64,000 nucleotides of DNA from Leclercia adecarboxylata (GCF_006874705.1 NZ_CP035382.1:4340001-4404000); one strand, 5' to 3'. Shown: positions 53,729-61,948, counted from the stretch's first letter. Numbers and translations: made by a program. The notes: a model not told the origin generated them from the letters alone.

Positions 53729-54730
53729 TTAGCTATCGATACTCCAAGCTTTTCTTTCCTTTGCCAGCTTATCCGCCAACCCTTCATTGAAAATGCTGCC
53801 GTCGTCGTTGAGCAGCGCCGGGATCTGGCTGCAGTAGCAGTTGTACCGGTTCCCGTTCACGGCGTAGAAGTCGCGCACCTCTTCGGTGGTGTACACCCTG
53901 CCGTGACGGCTGGCGTGCCAGCTGCGCGTCGTTGGTTTGAGAGCTGATAGCCACAGCAGACCGGTATTGAGCCCCAGCCGGTCGGCGGCCCAGTCCGTTT
54001 CGTTCCACTGCGCCTGCCGCAGTGCGCCGACCTGCTCGGTTTGAGCAATAGCCTTGGCCCGGCTCATCGACACATCGAGACGCTTACTGATTACACTGGC
54101 CGTTTCCCGCGGGTTGACCCCGCGCGCCACCGCATCGGTGATGATGCCTGTCAGGTCTGCCCGGGCGGCATCGCTGATCGCCTTCCAGTCGCTGAACGTT
54201 GTCAGCCTGGCGGAGGAAATCTGGTTTTGATAACCGGGGCTGCTTAAAAGCTGCTGTAGCGTCGTCTGGCTGGCGTAGACCTGCGACTGCTGCGAGAGGT
54301 TATTGAAGGCCTCCAGCGTGCCGCGTTGCGCCTCAGCGACGACGTAATCCATCGCCCACTGGTTCTGTTCGCCGCCCTCCAGCAGGTAATCATCCAGAAT
54401 GCCCTGCACCGCTTCGAGCAGCTCCGCCAGCTCCTGCGGGGTCATGTCATAGATGAACTTCCCGGCATTGACCTGGTAGAGCCTCTGATCGTCGCCGTTG
54501 ACGTGACACAGGAAGTGCCAGTTGTGGCTGTTAACCTCTCGCTCTCGCCCGGTCAGGCGCTGGTCGAATAGGACCTTAATGGCGCGCTTGATGCCGAGAT
54601 ACCGCTCTTCGATATCCCGGAACATCGCGGTGACCTGCTTTGCCGAGCGCGTCGGGTCAACCTTACTGCGCGGAACTATTGGCAGGCCCACCTTCTCCTT
54701 CTGTTCGGGTGTCATCGGCCAGTGGATCAT
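53729..54730 (-). CDS. Phage head morphogenesis protein (Mu gpF/SPP1 gp7-like)
   Basis: This 333-residue minor head protein ends with the family signature TRSWHASRHGRVYTTEEVRDFYAVNG...YNCYC (about residues 270-305). It associates with the portal. It overlaps the portal gene by 68 bases, an unusually long overlap but typical of this phage type. Confidence 0.85.
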   Translation of the reverse strand: MIHWPMTPEQKEKVGLPIVPRSKVDPTRSAKQVTAMFRDIEERYLGIKRAIKVLFDQRLTGREREVNSHNWHFLCHVNGDDQRLYQVNAGKFIYDMTPQELAELLEAVQGILDDYLLEGGEQNQWAMDYVVAEAQRGTLEAFNNLSQQSQVYASQTTLQQLLSSPGYQNQISSARLTTFSDWKAISDAARADLTGIITDAVARGVNPRETASVISKRLDVSMSRAKAIAQTEQVGALRQAQWNETDWAADRLGLNTGLLWLSALKPTTRSWHASRHGRVYTTEEVRDFYAVNGNRYNCYCSQIPALLNDDGSIFNEGLADKLAKERKAWSIDS

Positions 54731-56126
54731 CGGTTGTCACCTTATCGTCCGGTTTCGGCGGTTCTTTTTGTTCAGGCAGCGGTTCAAGTCCGATCACCTT
54801 CCGCAGTTCGTTGATGGTGACCGGCGCCTCACCGCCATACATGCCCGTCGTTTTCTGGACCACATCGGCCAGTTTGGACATGGTCTCGATTTTCTCTTTC
54901 TCGCCGGGCGCCAGCAGATCGCTCCACTGAATTGTGACTTCACCATTAGTGGGCGGGTCAATGATACCCAGCGTCCAGAGGCGCTCGAGCAGCGCGGTAA
55001 TGCGGTCGGTCAGGAAGGTGTTGCGGCGCGTGTTGCGGCGAATGGCCCAGTCGGTTTTGTCCTCGTCGCTCGCCAGGCGTCCGGTCTGCTGACCGAACAG
55101 GATAGTGAACGGGATCTGCACCGATGCGGCCAGCTCGTTGGCGGTGACCTCCCACGTCGGCCTCGGGTCGCCCGGCGTCACGCTGAGGACTCGCATCTGC
55201 CCGGCCTGCATTACGGCTGCGGCGTCGGTGCCGCGGTTCAGCTTGTTGACCTTGTCGCCCATCGCCTGGCCGAGGTCGTCATAACCGGCTGCCTTTGCCT
55301 GGCTGGCAAGCGTGGCCATGTCCGTATCTTTGCTGAACTCAACCGCGATCTGACGGCTGGCGTTCTTCAGGAAGCCCTCGGCACCACCGCCCGATACTTT
55401 CTCGAGGTCCAGCCCTTTGTTATAGCCAGCCTCAAGCAGCGGGATACCAGACAGGACATTTTCATCCTCTGAGCCCTCACAGAACAGGATCACCCGGCTT
55501 GGGTGCACTGGTTCGCCGCGCATAGGCCCGACAAAGTCCTGATCACCAACCGGCTGCTCGTTGAAGTTGAACATCAATGGCTGGCCGAAGGTCGGCGACA
55601 GGCGGTCATTATCCCAGTCAGCGACGGTTAGCTGCGGTTCCCACACCGGGATAAGCTTTACCAGAGCGGATTCACCCAGGCGCTTAACCAGGGCGATGTC
55701 TACTTCCTGGCTCCACTCCCGGTTATCTTTTACCTGCAGCAGCAGCGCGGAATAACGCCCAACCATATTGCGGCGATCGGCGTCTTTAACCTTCGACCAC
55801 AGCTTTTTCATAAATTTGGTGACTTTCTTTTCCCACGGATTGGTCTCTTTCGCCTCTTCCGCTTTGTCACCGTCGATGATGACCGGGTAATCCTGCCAGC
55901 ACCCATCCAGCAGGCGGTGCACAACTGCGAACCCGGCGGCGTTGCGGCGGTACATGTTGTAGAAGTCGCTGAAGGTGATTGTGCGCGGGTAGCCAAACTC
56001 CTGATAGAGCGTTGGGCGCTTTGTGTTACCGCCACCGATGCCGATGGCATTCAGGTAATTCGCTCGCCTCATTTCAGTGGCGAGGTTGTTCACAGCCAGT
56101 TGAAGGCCGTCATCTTGTTCGCTCAC
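54663..56126 (-). CDS. Portal protein (DUF1073)
   Basis: This 487-residue dodecameric portal has TITFSDFYNMYRRNAAGFAVVHRLLDGCWQDYP near the N-terminus and IPFTILFGQQTGRLASDEDKTDWAIRRN later. Both are typical of DUF1073 portals. It starts with GTG after AAGGAG. The C-terminal 50 residues are Pro/Asp/Glu-rich and probably flexible. Confidence 0.87.
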   Translation of the reverse strand: MSEQDDGLQLAVNNLATEMRRANYLNAIGIGGGNTKRPTLYQEFGYPRTITFSDFYNMYRRNAAGFAVVHRLLDGCWQDYPVIIDGDKAEEAKETNPWEKKVTKFMKKLWSKVKDADRRNMVGRYSALLLQVKDNREWSQEVDIALVKRLGESALVKLIPVWEPQLTVADWDNDRLSPTFGQPLMFNFNEQPVGDQDFVGPMRGEPVHPSRVILFCEGSEDENVLSGIPLLEAGYNKGLDLEKVSGGGAEGFLKNASRQIAVEFSKDTDMATLASQAKAAGYDDLGQAMGDKVNKLNRGTDAAAVMQAGQMRVLSVTPGDPRPTWEVTANELAASVQIPFTILFGQQTGRLASDEDKTDWAIRRNTRRNTFLTDRITALLERLWTLGIIDPPTNGEVTIQWSDLLAPGEKEKIETMSKLADVVQKTTGMYGGEAPVTINELRKVIGLEPLPEQKEPPKPDDKVTTDDPLADDTRTEGEGGPANSSAQ

Positions 56127-56138
56127 TGGCGATGCTCC

Positions 56139-57611
56139 TTAGAAGAAAACTGCGCCGACCTGCTTGCGGTTGTTCTTCGTCACTGCGAAGTAACGGAAGC
56201 CGTCAGCACCATGTGAGGTGGCGTCATGGAGGGGCTTATCTTTCCAGCAGCCGCGTTTGTCGTCCCACTCTTTCCGGTAGCCCTCAAGGTGAGAGATACC
56301 TTCCGAGCATTTCTCCTCGTCGAATACGCATTTCGGGAGGATTTCACGCGCCGACTCAATACCGGTATCGATGCCGGCTTTCGGCACCACTTTGAAATTC
56401 AGTGAGTACATCTGACCATCGATTTCGTAACCTTCGCGCGCCAGCTCTTTGCGGGATTTCGCGTCAGCAGCAAACTCGCGGTTCTCGATATCGTGCGGCC
56501 CCCAGTGCTCACCGTAGGTGTACCCGCGGTCCTTAAGCACCTTCATGTAATGCCGGAGGCCCTCACCGGAGTTTTCGTAGTAGTCGATGATGTGGAACTC
56601 TTCACCGACCTCACGAACGAACCAGATTGCCGTGGAGTCACCCACACCGATATCCCAGAACGTGTGTACCGGGAGGTGTGAGTTATCCGGGATTTGGCCG
56701 ATCCGCTTATTGGTGTAGAGCCAGCGGAACTGCTTGGCGTAATACGCACCCTCGACCGACTGCTGGAACGCCTCGGCCGGGATGGTCGGGTACTCACGCT
56801 TCATGTCGTCGCCGAGAGTTTTCTCTTTGGCGTAGTACCAGGCCTTCTGGCGGTCATTAACGACAACGCCGTGCTTCGCCTCCATCTCATCGAAGTAATC
56901 AACCAGACGCTGAGGTAACGGCTCTACCGGGTCGATGGCGTACTGCGGATTCTTCCACCATGAGAAGAAGAAAAACTTCCAGTCCAGCGCGGATAGCGGC
57001 TTGCCTTGAAGCAGCGCCTTCTCTGCTGTCTGGCAGTAATCGAAGAAGTATCCCGCCCGCCCCTCTGCCGTGCTCTCGATAGTGGCGAAGCATCCGGTTG
57101 ATACCGCTTCAAACGCACCAGTGACGATTTCACGGGCTTTGTCCGGATACTTGGCGCATATCTTCCCGAACTCGGAAACATGCAGATAGCGAAGCGTACC
57201 GCCACGAAATGAGGTACTGACGTAGAGTGAGCCACCCTTTTTGAATACCAGCTCACCAGAAGAGTCGTTGCTCGCCGGGTTCGCCGCCCTGATTTCTTTT
57301 GGCAACTTGTCGTATGCGTACTTCACCTTTTCACGGAACAGGCGCTTCGCGTCGTTCAGCGTATGGGCGATCAGCGCACACTTCGCCGACTCAAACAGCG
57401 CCGCGTCCAGCTGGATGATGCATACCTCGGTGGTGAAACCGAGTTGCCGGGCTTTCAGGATGATGTTGCGAGTGTGGATCCCCTCGAAGTATTCCCGCTG
57501 CTCAGGCGTCATCCTGAAGCGTGTGGGCTTACCCTCTTTATCGGTGATCCAGTAGAGATTGTTCAGCCGCCAGTCTTTATCGGACAGCAGCTTGAGGTGC
57601 TCGGGTTTCAT
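56139..57611 (-). CDS. terL: Terminase large subunit
   Basis: This 490-residue packaging ATPase/nuclease has the Walker-A-like NIILKARQLGFTT near residue 50 and a Walker-B-type LHVSEFGKI near 147. The nuclease part includes TFWDIGVGDSTAIWFVR and GPHDIENREFAADAKSR. The ATG at 57611 overlaps the small subunit stop; a GTG directly before it is an alternative. Confidence 0.9.
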   Translation of the reverse strand: MKPEHLKLLSDKDWRLNNLYWITDKEGKPTRFRMTPEQREYFEGIHTRNIILKARQLGFTTEVCIIQLDAALFESAKCALIAHTLNDAKRLFREKVKYAYDKLPKEIRAANPASNDSSGELVFKKGGSLYVSTSFRGGTLRYLHVSEFGKICAKYPDKAREIVTGAFEAVSTGCFATIESTAEGRAGYFFDYCQTAEKALLQGKPLSALDWKFFFFSWWKNPQYAIDPVEPLPQRLVDYFDEMEAKHGVVVNDRQKAWYYAKEKTLGDDMKREYPTIPAEAFQQSVEGAYYAKQFRWLYTNKRIGQIPDNSHLPVHTFWDIGVGDSTAIWFVREVGEEFHIIDYYENSGEGLRHYMKVLKDRGYTYGEHWGPHDIENREFAADAKSRKELAREGYEIDGQMYSLNFKVVPKAGIDTGIESAREILPKCVFDEEKCSEGISHLEGYRKEWDDKRGCWKDKPLHDATSHGADGFRYFAVTKNNRKQVGAVFF

Positions 57612-58213
57612 CACGCCCCCTGAGAGAGCGAATCCATCAGGTCAGACAGCGCGTCAACGACCTTATCTTTTTCGCCTTCGTCCATGCTGTAGGCCTGCCG
57701 TTCGAGGCCAATGAGATTTTTCAGCGTCTCGCTCAGGGCCTTCATCGACTTAACGCGCTCCGGCATGCTGATGATGGCATGGTAAAGCTCGTTCAGTCGG
57801 TCACGCCCGTTCTCATCGGGATCCAGCATCATCTGGCCCAATGTACGCAGCGCCTCAACGTCTGAGCACTCAGCCTCTAGCTCATCAAACAACGCGTTCG
57901 CTAGGGTTCTCGCCCGGCGGATGTCTCCGCGGTGCTCCATGCGTACCGTGGCAATTACCTCGGCAGTGGCTTCTATAAGTACGCGTTCCGATAAAGTTGT
58001 TTCGCTGCGTACCTGTTTGCGTACCTCGGCTTTGCGTACCAGATCGTCAGCGCGTTCTTTCACCTTCGCATTAAGATCACGTGACCATTCATCGCGTTTG
58101 GCGCGCTTACGGATAGCGCCTTCGCTGATGCCGTGCTGCGATGCAATTTCACGGAGGGACATCACCCCGGCCCGGTAAGCCGATTCGATAGCCTCCCAGT
58201 CCGGTTTGCTCAT
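57611..58213 (-). CDS. terS: Terminase small subunit
   Basis: This 200-residue DNA-recognition subunit has an N-terminal helix-turn-helix (SLREIASQHGISEGAIRKRAKRDEW), followed by helical oligomerisation regions and an acidic C-terminus. It overlaps the large subunit gene by one to three bases and begins the structural operon after a roughly 530-base gap. Confidence 0.88.
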   Translation of the reverse strand: MSKPDWEAIESAYRAGVMSLREIASQHGISEGAIRKRAKRDEWSRDLNAKVKERADDLVRKAEVRKQVRSETTLSERVLIEATAEVIATVRMEHRGDIRRARTLANALFDELEAECSDVEALRTLGQMMLDPDENGRDRLNELYHAIISMPERVKSMKALSETLKNLIGLERQAYSMDEGEKDKVVDALSDLMDSLSQGA

Positions 58214-58335
58214 GCTCTATTCCTTTTAGCCCCTGCAGGGCTTATCCGCATTTTATCCCTTAGAAAGGATTTGCCTTTGTCTCTTACAGGAGACGGCCGG
58301 GAAAGTAGGTCGTTACTGATGCACCGTTCATTGGC

Positions 58336-58458
58336 ATGGGGCAGATCCTCTCTTTACACCTGGCTATGGTCATTGCTGGCATGCTGATCGCTTCTACCCA
58401 TTTCATTATTGGGTTTGCGGCTTGTCCAGCGTGTTGGAATTTAGGCCAAGTCATTTAG
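58336..58458 (+). CDS. Possible small hydrophobic protein, 40 residues
   Basis: A plus-strand frame reads MGQILSLHLAMVIAGMLIAS and ends NLGQVI, with one likely membrane helix and a CPAC motif. No ribosome site is visible, and the frame closes 30 bases upstream. It lies in the gap between the lysis and terminase genes, opposite to phage late transcription. It could be chance. Confidence 0.25.
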   Translation: MGQILSLHLAMVIAGMLIASTHFIIGFAACPACWNLGQVI

Positions 58459-58556
58459 GGCCGAGTATAGAACAGAGGAAGCACCAGTCTATTAAGTCAC
58501 ACAATAGATTACACAGAATTCTTCTACCCACTTTTCCTTAAAATCAGGAGGTTTAC

Positions 58557-58667
58557 ATGCAATTTTCGACTCGGACTAAGCTCGCGATTGCCTATGCTCC
58601 AGCCATCAACGCAATCGTGATCACTATCTGCTTCGCGGCAAGATGGGCATTAATTCACGCCGCTTAA
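58557..58667 (+). CDS. Small membrane protein, 36 residues, opposite to the late operon
   Basis: AGGAGG lies 6 bases before the ATG at 58557, one of the best ribosome sites in the window. The product starts MQFSTRTKLAIAYAPA and continues with one hydrophobic helix (INAIVITICFAARWALI). It is transcribed rightward while all surrounding phage genes go leftward. It could therefore be expressed in the lysogen from its own promoter. Function unknown. Confidence 0.65.
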   Translation: MQFSTRTKLAIAYAPAINAIVITICFAARWALIHAA

Positions 58668-58740
58668 TGCCAGAACCTTTACGCCATTACCATGGCAATA
58701 TAGCCCCGAGCAAGCGAGGCCAGTTCATAGAGCGCTGAGG

Positions 58741-58986
58741 TTAACTGCCAGAGGCAGTGTCAAACAGCAGAAGCGCTTCTTCTGACTCTTTGATTGCCTT
58801 CGTCGTTCGAGCCACCAGCCCATTTTCTGTTGTCACACGAGCAAACTGGCTAATGAAGATTTGGTACTTCAGTGGGTCGTCACCCACAAATTTAATTGCC
58901 TCGGCTGTAGCTGCAGTGTCATAGCTGAGGTTATTTAACAGATTCAAGCGGATTTGTTGAGAAGATGTAATTGTGATTTCAGACAT
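58741..58986 (-). CDS. Small phage protein, 81 residues
   Basis: The ATG at 58986 follows AAGGAG by 6 bases. The product (SEITITSSQQIRLNLLNNLSYDTAATAEAIKFV) is soluble and helical and ends ALLLFDTASGS. It is flanked upstream by a terminator, so it may be a separate unit. The family is not recognised. Confidence 0.65.
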   Translation of the reverse strand: MSEITITSSQQIRLNLLNNLSYDTAATAEAIKFVGDDPLKYQIFISQFARVTTENGLVARTTKAIKESEEALLLFDTASGS

Positions 58987-59020
58987 GAACACTCCTTGGG
59001 GTGGCAGGCATCTGTAAAAC

Positions 59021-59052
59021 AAAAGAAAAAGCCACCAGCGGATGCCAGTGGC
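59021..59052 (-). terminator. Rho-independent terminator of the 59119-59744 cassette
   Basis: GCCACTGGCATCCGCTGGTGGC forms a stem-loop followed by TTTTTCTTTT on the minus strand, 67 bases after the cassette. It resembles the hairpin at 30988-31015. Confidence 0.85.
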
Positions 59053-59118
59053 TTGGTGTTTGTGCGGAAGAGGCCTGCCTAGGACAATGGCAATAAAAGC
59101 CGTCTTAGAACGACTTGA

Positions 59119-59394
59119 TTATGGTCTGTTGCCCTTGATATTTCTGAACGTGGCTTCGACAAGTTCACGGCCGAAGTCACCCATGTCTCTATAAATAACA
59201 CTTAAAAACTGTAGAGTATTGGCAGCAGCCCCTTCAAAAGACCATGTGCAATCAGTGAACGTATTGTTAATCAAACTGATCGAACCATTTCCGGTATAAA
59301 CAATTGAGCAACTGAAAAATCCACAATTTTCGTACGTATTCCCATCCAATATAACCTTTTGGTTTTTGTACGTTTTACCTACAATTTTGCTCAT
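59119..59394 (-). CDS. Beta-solenoid-like small protein of a two-gene cassette
   Basis: This 91-residue protein from ATG 59394 has short turns (VILDGNTYENCGFFSCSIVYTG, ISLINNTFTDCTWSFEG) characteristic of a small right-handed beta-solenoid. A helical end follows (NTLQFLSVIYRDMGDFGRELVEATFRNI). Proteins of this appearance are widespread and uncharacterised. It overlaps the end of the membrane protein gene by four bases, so both are coupled. Confidence 0.7.
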   Translation of the reverse strand: MSKIVGKTYKNQKVILDGNTYENCGFFSCSIVYTGNGSISLINNTFTDCTWSFEGAAANTLQFLSVIYRDMGDFGRELVEATFRNIKGNRP

Positions 59395-59744
59395 GGCCAC
59401 TTGATCCCTACGTTTGCATTAGTATCACGCACTTGGTTTCCAATCATCTTCGCATTAGCTTGCATGAAGCCTTTATCATCGTTGTAGTCACTGGGCGCAT
59501 ACAAAACCACATGGTTAAAATTTAGTGTTAAAAAAAATATCAACACCAAGCCAGCAGGAAACAACATTAAGAACCACATATATGTGATTTGCGAAACTGG
59601 TTCAAGCCAAGGCAGGACAAGGTTTGCAGATATTTCAACAATCCCCGCAAAAATGCCGATAATAGTTAACGGATTTTTAATGTGGCTGATGGTGGACACA
59701 ACAGTCTCCATTTTGGATATAGGATTATAGTTCGTCACTGTCAT
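59391..59744 (-). CDS. Two-helix membrane protein of a two-gene cassette
   Basis: This 117-residue protein has two membrane segments (LTIIGIFAGIVEISANLVLPWL and TYMWFLMLFPAGLVLIFFLTL), followed by a cytosolic tail with HVVLYAPSDYNDDKGFMQA. The N-terminal 25 residues are soluble. It is followed, with overlap, by the beta-solenoid-like gene. AAGGGG lies 12 bases upstream and the DNA is AT-rich. The pair ends at its own terminator. Function unknown. Confidence 0.7.
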   Translation of the reverse strand: MTVTNYNPISKMETVVSTISHIKNPLTIIGIFAGIVEISANLVLPWLEPVSQITYMWFLMLFPAGLVLIFFLTLNFNHVVLYAPSDYNDDKGFMQANAKMIGNQVRDTNANVGIKWP

Positions 59745-59805
59745 GTTATATCAAACCCCTTATACTTAACATAGATAACTCGAGCTAAGCTATTGTATTG
59801 CAGTG

Positions 59806-59835
59806 GCGGATTTTCGGATGCGATGGAAAATCCGC
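59806..59835. terminator. Long stem-loop after the Rz/Rz1 genes
   Basis: GCGGATTTTC/GAAAATCCGC forms a 10-base-pair perfect stem with a 10-base loop, 17 bases after the Rz1 stop. There is no strong T-run; it probably ends or attenuates the lysis transcript. Confidence 0.5.
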
Positions 59836-59851
59836 TTTACTGCTTCTTTGC

Positions 59852-60067
59852 TCAATCCTTCTGGCAGTTCTCCTGCCACGCTTTGTTATGCGACAGAATG
59901 TCTTTCTTCGTCTGCTTATCCAGTACATCCCAATCATTGGCCGTACCGTAGATAGGTTTTACCCAGTCGCAGCCGGTGTCGATGAGTTCAACCTTTGCGG
60001 GTCCAGTTTGCGCGCAGCTCACGATCGACATCGTCATCAGGCATATGGCTAATTGTCTGCTGAACAT
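59852..60067 (-). CDS. Rz1-like outer-membrane spanin lipoprotein
   Basis: From the ATG at 60067 it has 71 residues with a lipoprotein signal (MFSRQLAICLMTMSIVSC) acylated at C18. It overlaps the Rz-like gene by 80 bases in another frame, the classical Rz/Rz1 architecture. It pairs with Rz to fuse inner and outer membranes at lysis. It is richer in charged residues and poorer in proline than lambda Rz1. Confidence 0.75.
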   Translation of the reverse strand: MFSRQLAICLMTMSIVSCAQTGPAKVELIDTGCDWVKPIYGTANDWDVLDKQTKKDILSHNKAWQENCQKD

Positions 60068-60260
60068 TGCTGGCCTCCGTGGTGACTTGAACGCGACGTT
60101 CTGCAGCTGCTTTGCTGGCTGCTGCGTTATCGTCGGTTCGCTGCTTATCGGCTTTGGCTTCTGCCTTCTCCCGGCCACGCATGCTGCCCAGTCCAAAAGC
60201 GCCCAGCACCACCAGCAGAGCAGTGACGATAAACGCCAGGATGGCTTTCAGTTTGGTCAT
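59988..60260 (-). CDS. Rz-like inner-membrane spanin
   Basis: This 90-residue protein has an N-terminal membrane anchor (ILAFIVTALLVVLGAFGLGS) and a periplasmic coiled coil (KAEAKADKQRTDDNAAASKAAAERR). It follows the endolysin gene with a four-base overlap and contains the start of Rz1 in another frame. It acts in the last step of lysis. Confidence 0.8.
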   Translation of the reverse strand: MTKLKAILAFIVTALLVVLGAFGLGSMRGREKAEAKADKQRTDDNAAASKAAAERRVQVTTEASNVQQTISHMPDDDVDRELRANWTRKG

Positions 60261-60799
60261 AGGCTTACGCGCTCCCGCATCCAGCCGTAGGCGAATGACT
60301 CGTTAGCCGGGCGCTGCTCTGCCAGTTCGAGATAACGCTGGCCCTGGCTACAGTTCAGAGCTCGGAGCAATACGCCTTCGCCTTCACTACCGCGTTTAGC
60401 CAGGAAGGACTTCAGCGCGCTGATGCTGCGCGGCCCAATCTGACCGTCGGCGATCAGGTCGGGATAGAACTGCTGCTGGTTGTTGAATACGTTCAGCCAA
60501 CGCTGGAACCATTTCACCTGTACCGATGGTCCCATGTTTACGCCCGTATCGCAGAGCTCGGCAGCGATGACCGGGGATACAGCTGCAACCTGGTCGAAGC
60601 GTGGGCCATACCAGTAATCAGCCTCAAGGATGTCGAGAGCCTGCTGACGGGTCAGGTTGCGCATATCACCGGTATAACCGTGGGCACGGGCCGTAGCCTG
60701 GGTAATGCCCCAATTTGTCGGGCCGCCTTTATCATCCGGGTGATTCACATGGCCGCCCTCTTTACCGAGGATGGCGTTGAAGATGTCGTCTTTGGTCAT
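60257..60799 (-). CDS. Endolysin, glycoside hydrolase family 108 muramidase
   Basis: This 180-residue enzyme cleaves peptidoglycan glycan strands. The GH108 signature KEGGHVNHPDDKGGPTNWGIT gives the catalytic glutamate E14. The C-terminal half has the peptidoglycan-binding part (DGQIGPRSISALKSFLA). There is no signal peptide, so release depends on the holin. Confidence 0.92.
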   Translation of the reverse strand: MTKDDIFNAILGKEGGHVNHPDDKGGPTNWGITQATARAHGYTGDMRNLTRQQALDILEADYWYGPRFDQVAAVSPVIAAELCDTGVNMGPSVQVKWFQRWLNVFNNQQQFYPDLIADGQIGPRSISALKSFLAKRGSEGEGVLLRALNCSQGQRYLELAEQRPANESFAYGWMRERVSL

Positions 60800-61077
60800 T
60801 GCCCGGCCTTCTGAAAAACTTTGGCGAGATTACCGCGGGAGCGCCACACCGCGACGCATATGGCGACGTTCAGCATCAGCTCTCCCGGATCAACCTGCAG
60901 ATATTTGCCGTAGAGAATGCGAAACGCCGTGAAGCCGGCGGCCAGAATCATCAGGTACGCCATCAGCGTTACACCTGGTCTGTGCCGCTTACCGCTTTTA
61001 CTGAAGAACATCAGCCTGACGACAATCAGGGCACAGATTATGGCGTTTGCATCCAGAATGATGTTTTGCCATGTCAT
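60796..61077 (-). CDS. Holin, small multi-span membrane protein
   Basis: This 93-residue protein has three hydrophobic segments (IILDANAIICALIVVRLMFF, LMAYLMILAAGFTAFRIL, LMLNVAICVAVW) and a basic end (RSRGNLAKVFQKAGQ). It overlaps the endolysin gene by four bases. It forms inner-membrane holes; whether it or its neighbour is the main holin cannot be decided. Confidence 0.8.
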   Translation of the reverse strand: MTWQNIILDANAIICALIVVRLMFFSKSGKRHRPGVTLMAYLMILAAGFTAFRILYGKYLQVDPGELMLNVAICVAVWRSRGNLAKVFQKAGQ

Positions 61078-61472
61078 TGACCTTCCTCCTCCAGTCCCGG
61101 CATCTTCCCCCGTTTTGATTTGGCGAGGATGCGAAGCAGGACTGCGACAGAGATGGAAGCGGAAACCAGCGCGCCGATGTTCGGGGATACTTCAATGCTT
61201 ACCGGCGGCTGCAACAGGCCGAGGGCGGTGTTAATCACCCCGGCCAGTATCTTCGCCATTGGCACCGAGAAGAACACCCCGCCGACAAAGCTGATGACGG
61301 CGAACAGGAACTGCTTCCACAGTTGGTGTGGATCGGATGTCAGAACGTACATTGCTGCACCGGCCAGCGCGCACAGCATTACGCCGGGCGTTGCCTCGGG
61401 GAACAGGGATGCGAACGTCACTCCGATAGTTGCGGACGTGACACCGCCAGCAATGGTTAGAGGTTCAGACAT
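61074..61472 (-). CDS. Second holin-like or holin-partner membrane protein
   Basis: This 132-residue protein from ATG 61472 has four hydrophobic stretches (TIGVTFASLF, VMLCALAGAAMYVL, FLFAVISFVGGVFFSV, ALVSASISVAVLL) and a charged C-terminus. It overlaps the next gene by four bases. It may be a holin or an antiholin partner. Confidence 0.7.
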   Translation of the reverse strand: MSEPLTIAGGVTSATIGVTFASLFPEATPGVMLCALAGAAMYVLTSDPHQLWKQFLFAVISFVGGVFFSVPMAKILAGVINTALGLLQPPVSIEVSPNIGALVSASISVAVLLRILAKSKRGKMPGLEEEGQ

Positions 61473-61553
61473 AGATGGTCCATGTGTAGAGGTCGGGCTC
61501 TCGGGGTAAATTAACGACAAAACGAGTTGAGGATGATCCCCGGAGCCCTGAAT

Positions 61554-61576
61554 AAAAAAGGCGGGTTCTGGTCCGC
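61554..61576 (-). terminator. Hairpin with T-run upstream of the lysis genes
   Basis: GGCGGACCAGAACCCGCC followed by TTTTTT on the minus strand lies 80 bases before the holin genes. It would block late transcription unless antiterminated by Q. Confidence 0.75.
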
Positions 61577-61640
61577 CAATCGATGGGTGCTGCGTTGCGC
61601 TATGCGCTTATAGTCCCAGGTAGGGATAGTCCAGATACAG

Positions 61641-61662
61641 AAAAGGCCCGCATGTGCGAGCC
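61641..61662 (-). terminator. Second hairpin with T-run upstream of the lysis genes
   Basis: GGCTCGCACATGCGGGCC followed by TTTT on the minus strand lies after the 34-residue frame at 61699. With the hairpins at 61554 and 61917 it makes a series of terminators between Q and lysis. Confidence 0.65.
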
Positions 61663-61698
61663 TCTGAAATTTTATGCCACTTCCCGGAGTGGCCACGC

Positions 61699-61803
61699 TC
61701 ATGCCCTTGAGGTGCTGTCGCTCTTTCGCCGCTGATAACCGGCGCGCGTCTGGCGTTCGCGCTGCTCTTCCGGAGCTTGTTTTGATCTATGACCCTTACC
61801 CAT
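61699..61803 (-). CDS. Small basic phage protein, 34 residues
   Basis: The frame from ATG 61803 reads MGKGHRSKQAPEEQRERQTR and ends DSTSRA. It is very basic and could bind nucleic acid. It starts directly behind the stop of an upstream frame (TAGTGATG), suggesting coupling. It lies in the leader between Q and lysis. The ribosome site is weak. Confidence 0.5.
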   Translation of the reverse strand: MGKGHRSKQAPEEQRERQTRAGYQRRKSDSTSRA

Positions 61804-61805
61804 CA

Positions 61806-61892
61806 CTACACAGGCTCGCCATTACGCGACTCGGGGCAGCATCATAACTGCTGCACTGCCTTTCGGCTGCGGTCTATCCGTTTGGCTGTCAC
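61806..61892 (-). pseudogene. Short frame interrupted by an in-frame TGA
   Basis: A GTG at 61892 follows GGAGGG at good distance and reads MTAKRIDRSRKAVQQL, then TGA (61844-61842). The same frame continues CCPESRNGEPV to TAG at 61808-61806, which touches the start of the next small gene. The compact fit suggests one 28-codon gene broken by a nonsense codon. A real 16-residue product is the alternative. Confidence 0.4.
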
Positions 61893-61916
61893 ATATTTTG
61901 GCCCTCCAGAAACGAC

Positions 61917-61948
61917 AAAGCCCCACGGGGTTAACCGCAGGGCTTTTA
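61917..61948 (-). terminator. tR'-like hairpin downstream of Q
   Basis: AAAGCCCCACGGGG and CCGCAGGGCTTTT pair around TTAA. Both flanks are A/T-rich, so it could act in either direction. It lies about 95 bases after the Q stop, the usual place of the terminator that Q overrides; a late promoter should lie in 61950-62040. Confidence 0.6.
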
